DNA from: Kitasatospora sp. CB01950
GTDB lineage: Bacteria; Actinomycetota; Actinomycetes; Streptomycetales; Streptomycetaceae
NCBI RefSeq assembly: GCF_001905465.1
Contig: NZ_LISX01000008.1
Span: forward strand, 1-64,000
Direction of reading: 5' to 3'
DNA: 64,000 nucleotides
Shown here: in pieces, positions 16,936 to 25,350 of the stretch
Layout: each line of letters opens with the position of its first letter
Numbering within the stretch: position 1 is the first letter of the stretch
Program-made: the position numbers and the translations under genes
The notes under the pieces: generated by a model
The model's input: only the letters and a program-made list of their open reading frames with translations
Database searches by the model: none
What the model was told of the DNA's origin: nothing

Positions 16936-17778
16936 TCAGTTGCCGACGAAGACCGTCAGCAGCAGCCAGACCACCGGGGCGGTCGGGAGCAGCGAGTCCA
17001 GGCGGTCCATGATGCCGCCGTGGCCGGGGAGCAGGGTGCCCATGTCCTTGATGCCGAGGTCGCGCTTGATCATGGACTCGGCGAGGTCGCCGAGGGTCGC
17101 GGTGACGGCCGCGCAGCCGCCCAGGATCAGGCCCTGCCACCAGGAGCCGCCGTCGATCAGGAAGTGCATCAGCAGCGCGCCGGCGATCATCGACAGGCCG
17201 ATGCCGCCCGCCAGGCCCTCGCGGGTCTTGCCGGGGCTGATGGTCGGGGCGAGCTTGGTGCGGCCGAACTTGTAGCCGACGGCGTACGCACCGGTGTCCG
17301 AGCAGATGGTGACGACCAGGAACAGCAGGATCCGCCAGGCGCCGTCGTCGGCGGCCAGGATCAGCGCGACGAAAGTCGCCAGGAACGGCACGTAGAAGGC
17401 CGTGAACACACCGGCCGTTATGTCGCGCAGGTAGTTCTCCGGCGGCGTGGCCATCCGGGCGACCATCATCGCCAGCCCGGTGAGCGCCAGGATCGCCGCC
17501 GCCCACTGGCCGCCCTCGAAGTAGCCGGCCACCACCATGCCGACGCCGCCGACCAGCAGCGGGATCTGCGGGACGTGGATGTCCTTGCGCTCGGCGAGCC
17601 GGCTGGTGAGCTCCTGGATGCCGACGGCGACGGCGGCGGCCACCACCACCATGAAGACCGCCTTGACCACGAACAGCGAGGCCGCGATCACCGCCCCGAG
17701 TCCGACTCCCACACCTATCGCGGCGGGCAGGTTGCGGCCGCCGCGCGGCTTGCGGGGCTGCTGTTCGGTCTGGGCCAC
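16936..17778 (-). CDS. cdsA: Phosphatidate cytidylyltransferase
   Basis: A 280-aa multi-pass membrane enzyme that makes CDP-diacylglycerol from phosphatidic acid and CTP. The CdsA signature near the C-terminus is clear: SMIKRDLGIKDMG followed by LLPGHGGIMDRLDS. About seven or eight hydrophobic helices precede it. I prefer the GTG at 17778 because GGAGA lies seven bases upstream; an ATG at 17802 in the same frame has no ribosome binding site and would add eight residues. It follows frr in the conserved order rpsB-tsf-pyrH-frr-cdsA. Confidence 0.93.
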   Translation of the reverse strand: MAQTEQQPRKPRGGRNLPAAIGVGVGLGAVIAASLFVVKAVFMVVVAAAVAVGIQELTSRLAERKDIHVPQIPLLVGGVGMVVAGYFEGGQWAAAILALTGLAMMVARMATPPENYLRDITAGVFTAFYVPFLATFVALILAADDGAWRILLFLVVTICSDTGAYAVGYKFGRTKLAPTISPGKTREGLAGGIGLSMIAGALLMHFLIDGGSWWQGLILGGCAAVTATLGDLAESMIKRDLGIKDMGTLLPGHGGIMDRLDSLLPTAPVVWLLLTVFVGN

Positions 17779-17887
17779 GGAGGTCTCCTGGGCGGGGGGC
17801 ATGAACTGAGTCTGTGCCGCGCCGCCCCCTTCGCCATACCGGAGGCCGCCGCGAGTGACCCGTTTGGTGCCGGCCCGGGTCGAGCCG

Positions 17888-17925
17888 CGCCCCGGGCCGG
17901 GCGGATGAACCGCCGGTCCGGGGCG
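17888..17925 (-). terminator. Hairpin after frr
   Basis: CGCCCCGG (17888-17895) pairs with CCGGGGCG (17918-17925), with further CGG/CCG pairing inside. It is in the 166-bp gap between frr and cdsA. Confidence 0.55.
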
Positions 17926-17944
17926 TACGCGCGGGGGTCTGGGG

Positions 17945-18502
17945 TCAGACCTCCAGCAGCTCGGCTTCCTTGTGCTTGAGCAGCTCGTCGATCTGCGCCA
18001 CGAACTTGGCGGTCAGGTCGTCGAGCTCCTTCTCGCCGCGGCGGCCGTCGTCCTCGCCGATCTCCTTGTCCTTGACCAGCTTGTCGATCGCGTCCTTCGC
18101 CTTGCGGCGGATGGAGCGGACCGAGACCTTGGCGTCCTCGCCCTTGCCGCGGGCCTGCTTGATGTACTCGCGGCGGCGCTCCTCGGTGAGCTGCGGCAGC
18201 ACCACCCGGATGACGGAACCGTCGTTCGACGGGTTGACGCCCAGGTCCGAGTCGCGGATCGCGGTCTCGATGGCCTTCAGCGCGGTCTTGTCGAACGGGG
18301 TGACCATGGCCATCCGCGGCTCCGGAACGGAGAACGAGGCCAGCTGGTTGATCGGCGTCAGGGTGCCGTAGTACTCCGCGACGATCTTGGCGAACATCGC
18401 CGGGTGTGCACGGCCGGTGCGGATGGCGGCGAGGTCGTCCTTGGCGACCGCGACGGCCTTCTCCATCTTCTCCTCGGCCTCGAGGAGGGTCTCGTCAATC
18501 AC
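17945..18502 (-). CDS. frr: Ribosome recycling factor
   Basis: The 185-aa length is exactly typical. RRF splits the 70S ribosome with EF-G after termination. Family marks are the start IDETLLEAEEKMEKAV, the conserved IRTGRAHPAMF segment and the LPQLTEERRREYIKQAR hinge region. The GTG at 18502 has GGAG upstream. It is immediately downstream of pyrH. Confidence 0.97.
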   Translation of the reverse strand: MIDETLLEAEEKMEKAVAVAKDDLAAIRTGRAHPAMFAKIVAEYYGTLTPINQLASFSVPEPRMAMVTPFDKTALKAIETAIRDSDLGVNPSNDGSVIRVVLPQLTEERRREYIKQARGKGEDAKVSVRSIRRKAKDAIDKLVKDKEIGEDDGRRGEKELDDLTAKFVAQIDELLKHKEAELLEV

Positions 18503-18583
18503 TGTGTGCTCCCTGTCCGGTTCATCTGCTGTTGTCCCGTACCGGTGCCCCGGACGGCTGTTGCTGCTCAGTGCCCCCGACGC

Positions 18584-19339
18584 CTAGGCCCGGGCGGAGT
18601 CCTCGCTGATGAGTGTGCCGATCTTCTCACCCTTGACCGCACGGGCGATATTGCCCTCGGCGAGCAGTTCGAAGACCAGGATCGGCAGACCGTTGTCCTT
18701 GCACAGGGTGATCGCGGTCAGGTCGGCGACCTTCAGGTCGCGGGAGATCACCTCGGTGTAGTCCAGCGAGTCGAACCGGACCGCCGCCGGGTTGCTGCGC
18801 GGGTCGGAGTCGTAGACGCCGTCGACGCCGTTCTTGCCCATCAGCAGGACGTCGGCGTGGATCTCCAGCGCGCGCTGCACGGCGGTGGTGTCGGTGGAGA
18901 AGTACGGCATGCCCATACCCGCGCCGAAGATCACCACGCGGCCCTTCTCCAGGTGCCGGATCGCGCGCAGCGGCAGGTACGGCTCGGCGACCTGACCCAT
19001 GGTGATGGCGGTCTGCACACGGGTCTCCATGCCCTCCTTGATCAGGAAGTCCTGGAGCGCGAGGCAGTTCATCACGGTGCCCAGCATGCCCATGTAGTCG
19101 GAGCGGGCGCGGTCCATGCCGCGCTGCTGAAGTTCGGCGCCGCGGAAGAAGTTGCCGCCGCCGATCACGATGGCGACCTCCGTCCCCGCGCGGACCACCG
19201 TGGCGATCTCACGGGCGATGGCGTGCACCACGTCCGGGTCAACGCCGAGGCCGCCTCCGCCGGCGAACGCCTCGCCGGACAGCTTGAGCAGTACCCGGCG
19301 GCGGGTGCCGTCCGGTGCGGTCTCCTGCGTCTCCTGCAT
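18584..19339 (-). CDS. pyrH: Uridylate kinase
   Basis: A 251-aa bacterial UMP kinase of the amino-acid-kinase fold, converting UMP to UDP. Motifs are LLKLSGEAFAG, the glycine-rich VIGGGNFFRG and the DLTAITLCKDNGLPI C-terminal region. The ATG at 19339 is preceded by AGGGAAAG. A 284-bp spacer with a strong hairpin separates it from tsf, so pyrH-frr may be expressed partly independently of rpsB-tsf. Confidence 0.97.
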   Translation of the reverse strand: MQETQETAPDGTRRRVLLKLSGEAFAGGGGLGVDPDVVHAIAREIATVVRAGTEVAIVIGGGNFFRGAELQQRGMDRARSDYMGMLGTVMNCLALQDFLIKEGMETRVQTAITMGQVAEPYLPLRAIRHLEKGRVVIFGAGMGMPYFSTDTTAVQRALEIHADVLLMGKNGVDGVYDSDPRSNPAAVRFDSLDYTEVISRDLKVADLTAITLCKDNGLPILVFELLAEGNIARAVKGEKIGTLISEDSARA

Positions 19340-19426
19340 GGACTTTCCCTTCTCCGCCTGCTGGTCAGCAGATCTGCAAGTGCTACTCACGCCACCGGGC
19401 GTGCGGGCCCGGTGCCGTGTACACGA

Positions 19427-19482
19427 GAGGAGGCCACTGCCGCGGGAACCGGTACGGTCTCCTGCACGGCAATGGCCTCCTC
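19427..19482 (-). terminator. Strong hairpin between tsf and pyrH
   Basis: GAGGAGGCCACTGCCG (19427-19442) pairs with CGGCAATGGCCTCCTC (19467-19482) at 15 of 16 positions, with a 24-nt loop. On the minus strand it ends in CTCCTCTCGTGT. It is probably a terminator or partial attenuator for rpsB-tsf. Confidence 0.65.
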
Positions 19483-19623
19483 GTCGTTCATGGTGCCGAC
19501 GCCGCCCTCATGGGGTACTGGAGGGCGCGATCGGCGCGTTCCACCGTCCCTGCGGACGGGCGCTCTCCTACCTTATGTCCGGCTCGGGGCCGGTCCTGGC
19601 GGGAGGAGCTGCGCGGAACGGTC

Positions 19624-20463
19624 TCAGGCGCCGACGCGGAAGCGAACGAAGCGCTTGAGGGTGACGCCGGCCTCGTCGAGGACCTTGGCGACGGACTTCT
19701 TGTTGTCCTTGGCGAACGCCTGCTCCAGGACGGAGTTCTCCTTGACGAAGCCGGTGACGCGACCCTCGACGATCTTCGGCAGGGCAGCCTCGGGCTTGCC
19801 CTCCTCGCGAGCGGTGGCCTCGGCGACGCGGCGCTCGTTCTCGAGCTCCTCGGCCGGGATCTCCTCGCGGGAGAGGTACTTCGGCGCGAACGCGGCGATG
19901 TGCTGCGCGACGTCCTTGGCGGTCTCGGCGTTCTCCTTGTCGAGCTCGACGAGGACACCGATGGTCGGCGGCAGGTCCGGGTCCGACTTGTGCATGTAGA
20001 CCGCGACGAAGCCGTCGTTGTCGAACTGGGCGAAGCGACGGAAGACGATCTTCTCGCCCAGGGTCGCGTTGGCCTCGTCCACGAACTGCTGGACGGTCTG
20101 GCCCGCGGCGATCTCGGAGGCCAGGGCGGTGTCCAGGTCGGCCGGGGAGGTGGCGGCAACGTGCGCGGCGATCGCGTTGGCGACCTCGACGAACTTGCCA
20201 CCCTTGGCGACGAAGTCGGTCTCGCAGTTCAGCTCGACCAGGACGCCGGACTTCTTGTCCTCGGCGATCAGCGCGGCGACGGCACCGTTGGAGGCGTCAC
20301 GGCCCTCGCGCTTGGCAACGCCCTTCTGGCCCTTGATGCGAAGGAGCTCGACGGCCTTCTCGACGTTGCCCTCGGCCTCGTCCAGGGCCTTCTTGCAGTC
20401 CATCATGCCGGCGCCGGTGAGCTCACGGAGCTTCTTGACGTCCGCGGCGGTGAAGTTCGCCAT
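19624..20463 (-). CDS. tsf: Elongation factor Ts
   Basis: A 279-aa guanine-nucleotide exchange factor for EF-Tu. MANFTAADVKKLRELTGAGM with the MDCKKALDEAEGN N-domain and the CETDFVAKG motif are diagnostic. The ATG at 20463 gives the canonical start. It is second in the rpsB-tsf operon; the 131-bp spacer to rpsB holds a hairpin. Codon usage matches a highly expressed gene. Confidence 0.98.
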   Translation of the reverse strand: MANFTAADVKKLRELTGAGMMDCKKALDEAEGNVEKAVELLRIKGQKGVAKREGRDASNGAVAALIAEDKKSGVLVELNCETDFVAKGGKFVEVANAIAAHVAATSPADLDTALASEIAAGQTVQQFVDEANATLGEKIVFRRFAQFDNDGFVAVYMHKSDPDLPPTIGVLVELDKENAETAKDVAQHIAAFAPKYLSREEIPAEELENERRVAEATAREEGKPEAALPKIVEGRVTGFVKENSVLEQAFAKDNKKSVAKVLDEAGVTLKRFVRFRVGA

Positions 20464-20542
20464 GGTGTGATCTCTTCTCACGTCTCGCGTGTCTGCGTGG
20501 GAAAGTGCCGGGGCCCAGGGTTGTGGGCCTCGGCACGGGAGA

Positions 20543-20580
20543 GAGGGGCACCCACCGGCTCAGCCCGGCCGGTGCCCCTC
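20543..20580 (-). terminator. Hairpin in the rpsB-tsf spacer
   Basis: GAGGGGCACC (20543-20552) pairs with GGTGCCCCTC (20571-20580), with a further CCGG/CCGG pair inside. It is likely a partial terminator/attenuator that sets the S2 to EF-Ts ratio. Confidence 0.5.
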
Positions 20581-20594
20581 GCCCTGGTGGTACG

Positions 20595-21509
20595 TCAGGC
20601 CTGGTCGGCCTCGGCGGCCGGAGCCTCGGCCGGGGCCTCGACAGCAGCCTCGGCGGCGGGAGCCTCGACGGCCTCGGCCTCGGCGGCGGGGGCCTCGACG
20701 GCCTCGGCCTCGGCGGCGGGGGCCTCGGCGGCCTTCTCGCCCTCGAGGATCTCCTTCTCCCAGGCGGCCAGCGGCTGGTCGGCGCCCGGCTCGGCCTTCG
20801 CGTCGCCCTTGGCGACACCGGCGCGGGACTTCAGGCCCTCGGCGACGGCGTCGGCGATCACGCGGGTCAGCAGGGTGACGGAGCGGATCGCGTCGTCGTT
20901 GCCCGGGATCTTGTAGTCGACCTCGTCCGGGTCACAGTTGGTGTCGAGGATGGCGACGACCGGGATGTTGAGCTTCCGGGCCTCGCCGACCGCGATGTGC
21001 TCCTTCTTGGTGTCCACGATCCAGACAGCGCTGGGGACGCGCTGCATGTCGCGGATACCGCCGAGGGTCTTCTCCAGCTTGTCGTACTCGCGCTGGAGGA
21101 CCAGGAGCTCCTTCTTGGTGAGGCCCGAGCCGGCCACATCCGTGAAGTCGATCTCGCCGAGCTCCTTGAGGCGCTGCAGACGCTTGTAGACGGTCGAGAA
21201 GTTGGTCAGCATGCCACCCAGCCAGCGCTGGTTGACGTACGGCATGCCCACGCGGGTCGCCTGCTCGGCGATGGCCTCCTGGGCCTGCTTCTTGGTGCCG
21301 ACGAAGAGGACGCTGCCGCCGTGGGCAACGGTCTCCTTGACGAACTCGAAGGCGCGGTCGATGTAGTTCAGCGACTGCAGGAGGTCGATGATGTAGATGC
21401 CGTTGCGCTCCGTGAAGATGAAGCGCTTCATCTTCGGGTTCCAACGACGGGTCTGGTGACCGAAGTGGACGCCGCTCTCCAGCAGCTCCCGCATCGTGAC
21501 GACGGCCAT
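20595..21509 (-). CDS. rpsB: 30S ribosomal protein S2 with extended Ala/Glu/Pro-rich C-terminus
   Basis: A 304-aa protein. Residues 1-250 are typical S2 (MAVVTMRELLESGVHFGHQT, then LFVGTKKQAQEAI and QRWLGGMLTNF). The last 50 or so residues are a low-complexity tail of AEAEAVEAPAAEAEAVEAPA type, encoded by 30-bp tandem repeats; such tails occur in actinomycete S2 and vary in length. The ATG at 21509 is the family start. It is the first gene of rpsB-tsf, divergent from the M23 peptidase gene. Confidence 0.97.
   Translation of the reverse strand: MAVVTMRELLESGVHFGHQTRRWNPKMKRFIFTERNGIYIIDLLQSLNYIDRAFEFVKETVAHGGSVLFVGTKKQAQEAIAEQATRVGMPYVNQRWLGGMLTNFSTVYKRLQRLKELGEIDFTDVAGSGLTKKELLVLQREYDKLEKTLGGIRDMQRVPSAVWIVDTKKEHIAVGEARKLNIPVVAILDTNCDPDEVDYKIPGNDDAIRSVTLLTRVIADAVAEGLKSRAGVAKGDAKAEPGADQPLAAWEKEILEGEKAAEAPAAEAEAVEAPAAEAEAVEAPAAEAAVEAPAEAPAAEADQA
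20661..20720 (-). repeat. 30-bp tandem repeat within the rpsB tail
   Basis: Two copies of a 30-bp unit (20661-20690 and 20691-20720) differ at one base, with partial copies either side. In frame they encode the repeating ten-residue A/E/P unit of the S2 C-terminus. Confidence 0.75.
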
Positions 21510-21880
21510 GTGCCGTGCTCCTCTGTGTCGCCCGGCGCGCCGCGAGGCAGGTGCGCTCTGCGGGGTGCCGGGGCTCTCGGTTGTCCGTGTCGGTCGGGTG
21601 ACCGCCACGCCTGACGCCCCGACGTGCCAAGCCGCTTGGCCTGCTCGGGGCTTGCGGCCTCGGCAGGCTCGGCGGACCGAGCGGCACTCGCACCGTGCGA
21701 CCGTTCCCGGAGGGGCGGCCGTTGGTGGCGGGGCGTGCGAAGTCGACCCGGCAGACCGGGTCGCGTGTGAAGTGTACGGGAAGCCCCGAGCGGCGGGCGA
21801 CTCCGTGCGGTCCCGCCGCCCTGTTCAGCACCGCTGCGGGCGGGCCGGCGACCGGCGTTCACCCCTGCGGGGGACGGCAG

Positions 21881-21907
21881 TTGTCCACAGCCCCGGGTTT
21901 GTCCACA
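21881..21907 (+). promoter_or_regulatory. Pair of DnaA boxes (TTGTCCACA x2)
   Basis: TTGTCCACA occurs at 21881-21889 and again at 21899-21907, same orientation, 18 bp start to start. TTGTCCACA is the strong DnaA-box consensus of Streptomyces. They lie in the 518-bp region between rpsB (-) and the M23 gene (+), which holds no other convincing gene. They may allow DnaA control of rpsB-tsf or the M23 gene, or DnaA titration. Confidence 0.6.
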
Positions 21908-22027
21908 GCTTCCGGAATCGGCGGGTGCTGCGGGCGGTCGGGCCTCCATGGTGGGGGACGCGCCCGCCGAGCGGGCTTGTCGTGGTGTGCGCCGTGTTCG
22001 CCGTGCGGGGGAGGAGGTCGGGTCGAC

Positions 22028-23386
22028 GTGGGGCTGGTCGGGGCGTTTCGGGTGGGGGTGGCACTGGCGGTCGCGCTGGTCGCCCCGGTGCTCGCCGGTG
22101 CGGGTGCGGTCGGGCGTCCGCCGGCGGCGGTGGCCGCCGTGGGGCCTGCGGCGGTGCCGGTGCCTCCCGGGCCGGGGCGGGTGTGGCCGGTCGGTGACCG
22201 CTCCGGGTTGCTGCGGCGGTTCGACCCGCCTCCGGCGCGCTGGGCTGCCGGGCACCGGGGCGTGGATCTGGCGGCTGCGGCCGGGGCGACGGTGCGGGCG
22301 GCCGCGCCCGGTGTGGTGACGTTCTCCGGGCGGGTGGCCGGGCGTCCGGTCGTGGTGGTCACCCACCCCGGCTCGGGCACTCCCCCGCTGCGGACCAGCT
22401 ACCTTCCGGTGGCCGGGTTCGTCCCGGTCGGCACCGCGGTCGCGGCGGGCGACCGGATCGGCGAGCTGACCGGCGACTCGGGGCACTGTCCTGTCGACTG
22501 CCTGCACTGGGGCCTGCTTCGCGGCGCCCGCTACCTCGACCCGCTCGCCCTGCTCGGCACCGGCCGCGCCCGGCTGCTGCCGCTCGACGGCCCCTCCGTC
22601 GGATCAGCTCGGGGCCGGACCGGGCTCCGGCTCGACCTGGGGCGCAGCGACGGCGCCGGACCGGAGACCGTCCAGCGCGAACCGCACCGCCGTGTCGGCG
22701 ATCTCCGTCTCGTCGGCGGCCTCCCTGGCCCGCTCGATCTGGCGGACCGCCGCCTCCACCACGCCCTGCAGCAGCGAGGCGGCAACGGCCGGCCTGGCAT
22801 GGCCGAGCTCCTCCAGGGTGTGCACCACCATCGCGGTCAGACCGGTGTGCGCGGCCCTGATCCGCGCCCGCGCGGCGTCGTCGAGTTCGTACTCCGCGAC
22901 GGCCACCAGGGCGCGGTGCACCGGGTCGGTGGCCAGCGCCAACTGGCCCCGGACGTACGCCTCGATCCGCTCGGCCGCGCCGTCACAGGCCGCCATGCCG
23001 GCTTCGATCTCGGCGGCCCACAGTGGGAGGTCCACCGCGCAGAGCGCCTCCACCAGCTCCGACTTGGACCGGAAGTACTCGTACACCGAGGACCTCGCCA
23101 GGCCGGTGCGCGCAGCGAGGGCGCCGAAGTTCAGCGCCTCCCTGCCACCTTCCGCCAACAGGACGCGCGCAGCGTCCAACAGTGCTGCCTGCTGCAACTG
23201 TCGATGCTCGGCCACCGTGGCCGCCCGGATTTTCGGCACGCACCAACTCTACGGACGCCGACGGCCGACGGGGGCGCACACCGCGCACCCGCCGACCTGT
23301 CGACCCTCGCGTCGTGGCCCGCTCTCAGCGGACGTCCGACATCTTCGCCCGCAGTTGCAGCACCGACTTGGTGTGGATCTGGCTGA
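22028..23386 (+). CDS. M23 family (LytM-type) metallopeptidase, 3' end aberrant
   Basis: The GTG at 22028 has an AGGAGG ribosome binding site at 22012-22017. Residues about 5-28 form a signal peptide (VALAVALVAPVLAGAGA). The LytM domain covers about residues 50-185: HRGVDLAAAAGATVRAA carries the first zinc ligands (H, D) and CLHWGLLRG the last histidine. The product should be a secreted cell-wall endopeptidase-like protein. The recognisable domain ends at about 22600, but the frame has no stop until 23386. The last 260 codons run antisense through the whole tetR gene and look like non-protein. Either a frameshift or stop loss altered the 3' end, or the tail is real. Trust the domain, not the end coordinate. 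Confidence 0.6.
   Translation: MGLVGAFRVGVALAVALVAPVLAGAGAVGRPPAAVAAVGPAAVPVPPGPGRVWPVGDRSGLLRRFDPPPARWAAGHRGVDLAAAAGATVRAAAPGVVTFSGRVAGRPVVVVTHPGSGTPPLRTSYLPVAGFVPVGTAVAAGDRIGELTGDSGHCPVDCLHWGLLRGARYLDPLALLGTGRARLLPLDGPSVGSARGRTGLRLDLGRSDGAGPETVQREPHRRVGDLRLVGGLPGPLDLADRRLHHALQQRGGNGRPGMAELLQGVHHHRGQTGVRGPDPRPRGVVEFVLRDGHQGAVHRVGGQRQLAPDVRLDPLGRAVTGRHAGFDLGGPQWEVHRAERLHQLRLGPEVLVHRGPRQAGARSEGAEVQRLPATFRQQDARSVQQCCLLQLSMLGHRGRPDFRHAPTLRTPTADGGAHRAPADLSTLASWPALSGRPTSSPAVAAPTWCGSG
22604..23239 (-). CDS. TetR/AcrR family transcriptional regulator
   Basis: A 211-aa protein. The HTH lies at about residues 20-60 (LLDAARVLLAEGGREALNFG then ALAARTGLARSSVYEYFRSK), followed by a helical ligand domain. 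The GTG at 23239 starts MPKIRAATVAEH. In Streptomyces the gene between whiG and the M23 peptidase is a TetR regulator, so the context matches. Its target is unknown. The M23 frame on the other strand runs across the whole gene, which is unusual. The ribosome binding site is weak. Confidence 0.9.
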   Translation of the reverse strand: MPKIRAATVAEHRQLQQAALLDAARVLLAEGGREALNFGALAARTGLARSSVYEYFRSKSELVEALCAVDLPLWAAEIEAGMAACDGAAERIEAYVRGQLALATDPVHRALVAVAEYELDDAARARIRAAHTGLTAMVVHTLEELGHARPAVAASLLQGVVEAAVRQIERAREAADETEIADTAVRFALDGLRSGAVAAPQVEPEPGPAPS

Positions 23387-24866
23387 CCCGGCTCTCCGTC
23401 ACCCCGAGCACCTGGCCGATCTCGGCGAGCGTCAGGCCCTCGTAGTAGTAGAGCGTCACCACGGTCTTCTCCCGCTCGGGCAGGGTGTTGACCGCGGAGG
23501 CCAGCAGACGGCGCAGCTCGCGGTCCTCGGCGATCTCGACCGGATTGTCGGCGCCGTTGTCCGGCAGCGTCTCCATCAGGGTCAGCCGGTCGCCGCCCTC
23601 GCCCGCCGAGTGCAGCAGTTCGTCGAGCGCCACCACGTTGGCCAGCGACAGCTGACTGAAGATGGTGTGCAGCTCGTCCAGCGCGATGCCCATCTCCGCC
23701 GCGACCTCGGGGTCGTGCGGCGTCCGCCGCAGCCGGGCCTCCAGAGTGGCGTAGGCCCGCTCGACCGCCTTCGCCTTCTGCCGCACCGACCGCGGGATCC
23801 AGTCCAGCGCCCGCAGCTCGTCGATGATCGCGCCGCGGATCCGGCTGATCGCGTAGGTCTCGAACTTGATCGCCCGGTCGATGTCGAACTTCTCGATGGC
23901 GTCGATCAGTCCGAACACTCCGGAGGACACGAAGTCCGCCTGCTCCACATTGGCCGGCAGCCCGACCCCGACCCTCCCCGCGACGTACTTCACCAGCGGC
24001 GAGTAGTGCAGGATCAGCTGGTCGCGCAGCCCGTGGTCCCCCGTCTCCTTGTACGAGCGCCACAGCGCCTTCAGCGCCGACTGGTCGCCGCCCTTCGCCC
24101 CGCCCCGCCCCCCTCCCCCGCCCGGGTTCTCCGTCGTGTCCTCCGCGACACCCGCCGCGGGCGCGGGAGTGGGCGCGGGCGCAGGCACGGACGCGGGCGT
24201 CGGTGCCGTGGCCGGCCCGGGCAGCACGACCGACGGCGGACCGACCGACGGCGGACCAGCCGACGGCGGACCAGCCGACGGCGGACCAGCCGCCGACGGA
24301 CCAGCCGCCGACGGCCCGGGCTGTGACGCGTCGCCTTCCGGTTCCGTCGTCGGTGCCGGGGCGGGCGTCTCCACGGAACGTTCCGCCTCCGGGCCGTTCG
24401 CCTGCCTGCGAACCTGTGAGCTCCGGACCGGAGGCTCGCCCGGCTTCACCTTCGACCGCGCGCCGCGCCTGGACTGACCACGCACCGCCCGACCGTTCGA
24501 AGCCGCCGCCTCGGCGGCGGAGGCGCTCTCCGGTGGTTCGTCGGCTGCGGTCCGCCCGTTCGGCGGCCCGCCGTCGCCCGGGCGGTCGGTGCCCGGCTGT
24601 TCGGCGCGCGGCCCGCCGAACGGGGCCGACCCGCTCGGTGGACCGTCGGCGGGCTCCTCGGTGCGCGGCCGGGGTCTGGCCGCGGAGCTCGACGGCCCTG
24701 TCTGTGGGCAGGGCAGCAGTTGGCCGGGGCGCTCGACGGGTGGGCGCGTCGAGGACTGCCGGTCCGACGGCCCCTGGGGGACGGGGGGACGGGGAAGGGG
24801 CGAGGGCGAGGCGGGACGGGCCTGGGACTGTGGGGTCGCGGTCGGGGGGGTGCCCGACCTCGTCAT
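23325..24866 (-). CDS. whiG: WhiG/FliA-type sporulation sigma factor with long disordered N-terminal extension
   Basis: The last about 260 residues are a canonical WhiG: region 2 QLILHYSPLVKYVAGR and QADFVSSGVFGLIDAIEKFD; region 3 RSVRQKAKAVERAYATLEAR; region 4 LTLAEIGQVLGVTESRVSQI. WhiG commits aerial hyphae to sporulation. S. coelicolor WhiG has only about 20-40 residues before the core. Here the frame stays open for about 250-300 residues of Pro/Ala/Gly/Ser-rich sequence including GPPSAG-type tandem repeats. The ATG at 24866 (GGGAG about ten bases upstream) gives 513 aa; ATGs at 24983 and 25013 would be longer and lack ribosome binding sites. The order dprA-whiG-tetR-M23-rpsB supports the assignment. 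Confidence 0.85.
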   Translation of the reverse strand: MTRSGTPPTATPQSQARPASPSPLPRPPVPQGPSDRQSSTRPPVERPGQLLPCPQTGPSSSAARPRPRTEEPADGPPSGSAPFGGPRAEQPGTDRPGDGGPPNGRTAADEPPESASAAEAAASNGRAVRGQSRRGARSKVKPGEPPVRSSQVRRQANGPEAERSVETPAPAPTTEPEGDASQPGPSAAGPSAAGPPSAGPPSAGPPSVGPPSVVLPGPATAPTPASVPAPAPTPAPAAGVAEDTTENPGGGGGRGGAKGGDQSALKALWRSYKETGDHGLRDQLILHYSPLVKYVAGRVGVGLPANVEQADFVSSGVFGLIDAIEKFDIDRAIKFETYAISRIRGAIIDELRALDWIPRSVRQKAKAVERAYATLEARLRRTPHDPEVAAEMGIALDELHTIFSQLSLANVVALDELLHSAGEGGDRLTLMETLPDNGADNPVEIAEDRELRRLLASAVNTLPEREKTVVTLYYYEGLTLAEIGQVLGVTESRVSQIHTKSVLQLRAKMSDVR

Positions 24867-25350
24867 TCCCACGACTCCCGAGGGCCTGGCCCGCAGCTCC
24901 GCGGCGTTGCGGGTCTCGGCCCCCGTCCCGTCCGAGGACCGACCGTCACCGGTCACCCTGTGTCCGGGAATGTGAGTGGGCATGCGTTGGTCTGCGCCGT
25001 TCTGCCGAGTCATGTGCTGATAGGGACGCCATAAGGGAGCGTAGCGTGACCAAGTAGCTGCACAGTGCTACCGCCACTCGGGCGTCCCCCGATCCGGTGG
25101 CAGTGGCGGGCTTCACCGGCGCGTCGTGGAACGCGCCCCGACCGGCCGCCGAGTGCGCCGTCCCCGCCGGCCCGCCGACCAGCGCAGACCTCTCCCGACA
25201 CGTCGGAGCCTCCGCGTCACACTGGTTCACCGTTGTCGCCCACCCGGGCTCAGCCGCTTCGGCGCTGCTCTCAACTCACCTGGGGTTCCTTCCTGTTGAC
25301 GGCGTGCTCCGTTCGGTCGACTTTCCGTGTCCGCTGTTGCGCAGATCCGA
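24867..25350. other. 484-bp spacer between dprA and whiG
   Basis: If whiG starts at 24866 this spacer contains its promoter and leader. No clear terminator, small gene or promoter hexamer pair was found. Longer whiG starts at 24983 or 25013 would shorten it. Confidence 0.5.

Noticed and set aside
20640..20750. CRISPR-like repeat cluster
   Set aside because: The 30-bp units are directly adjacent without spacers and encode the in-frame S2 tail.
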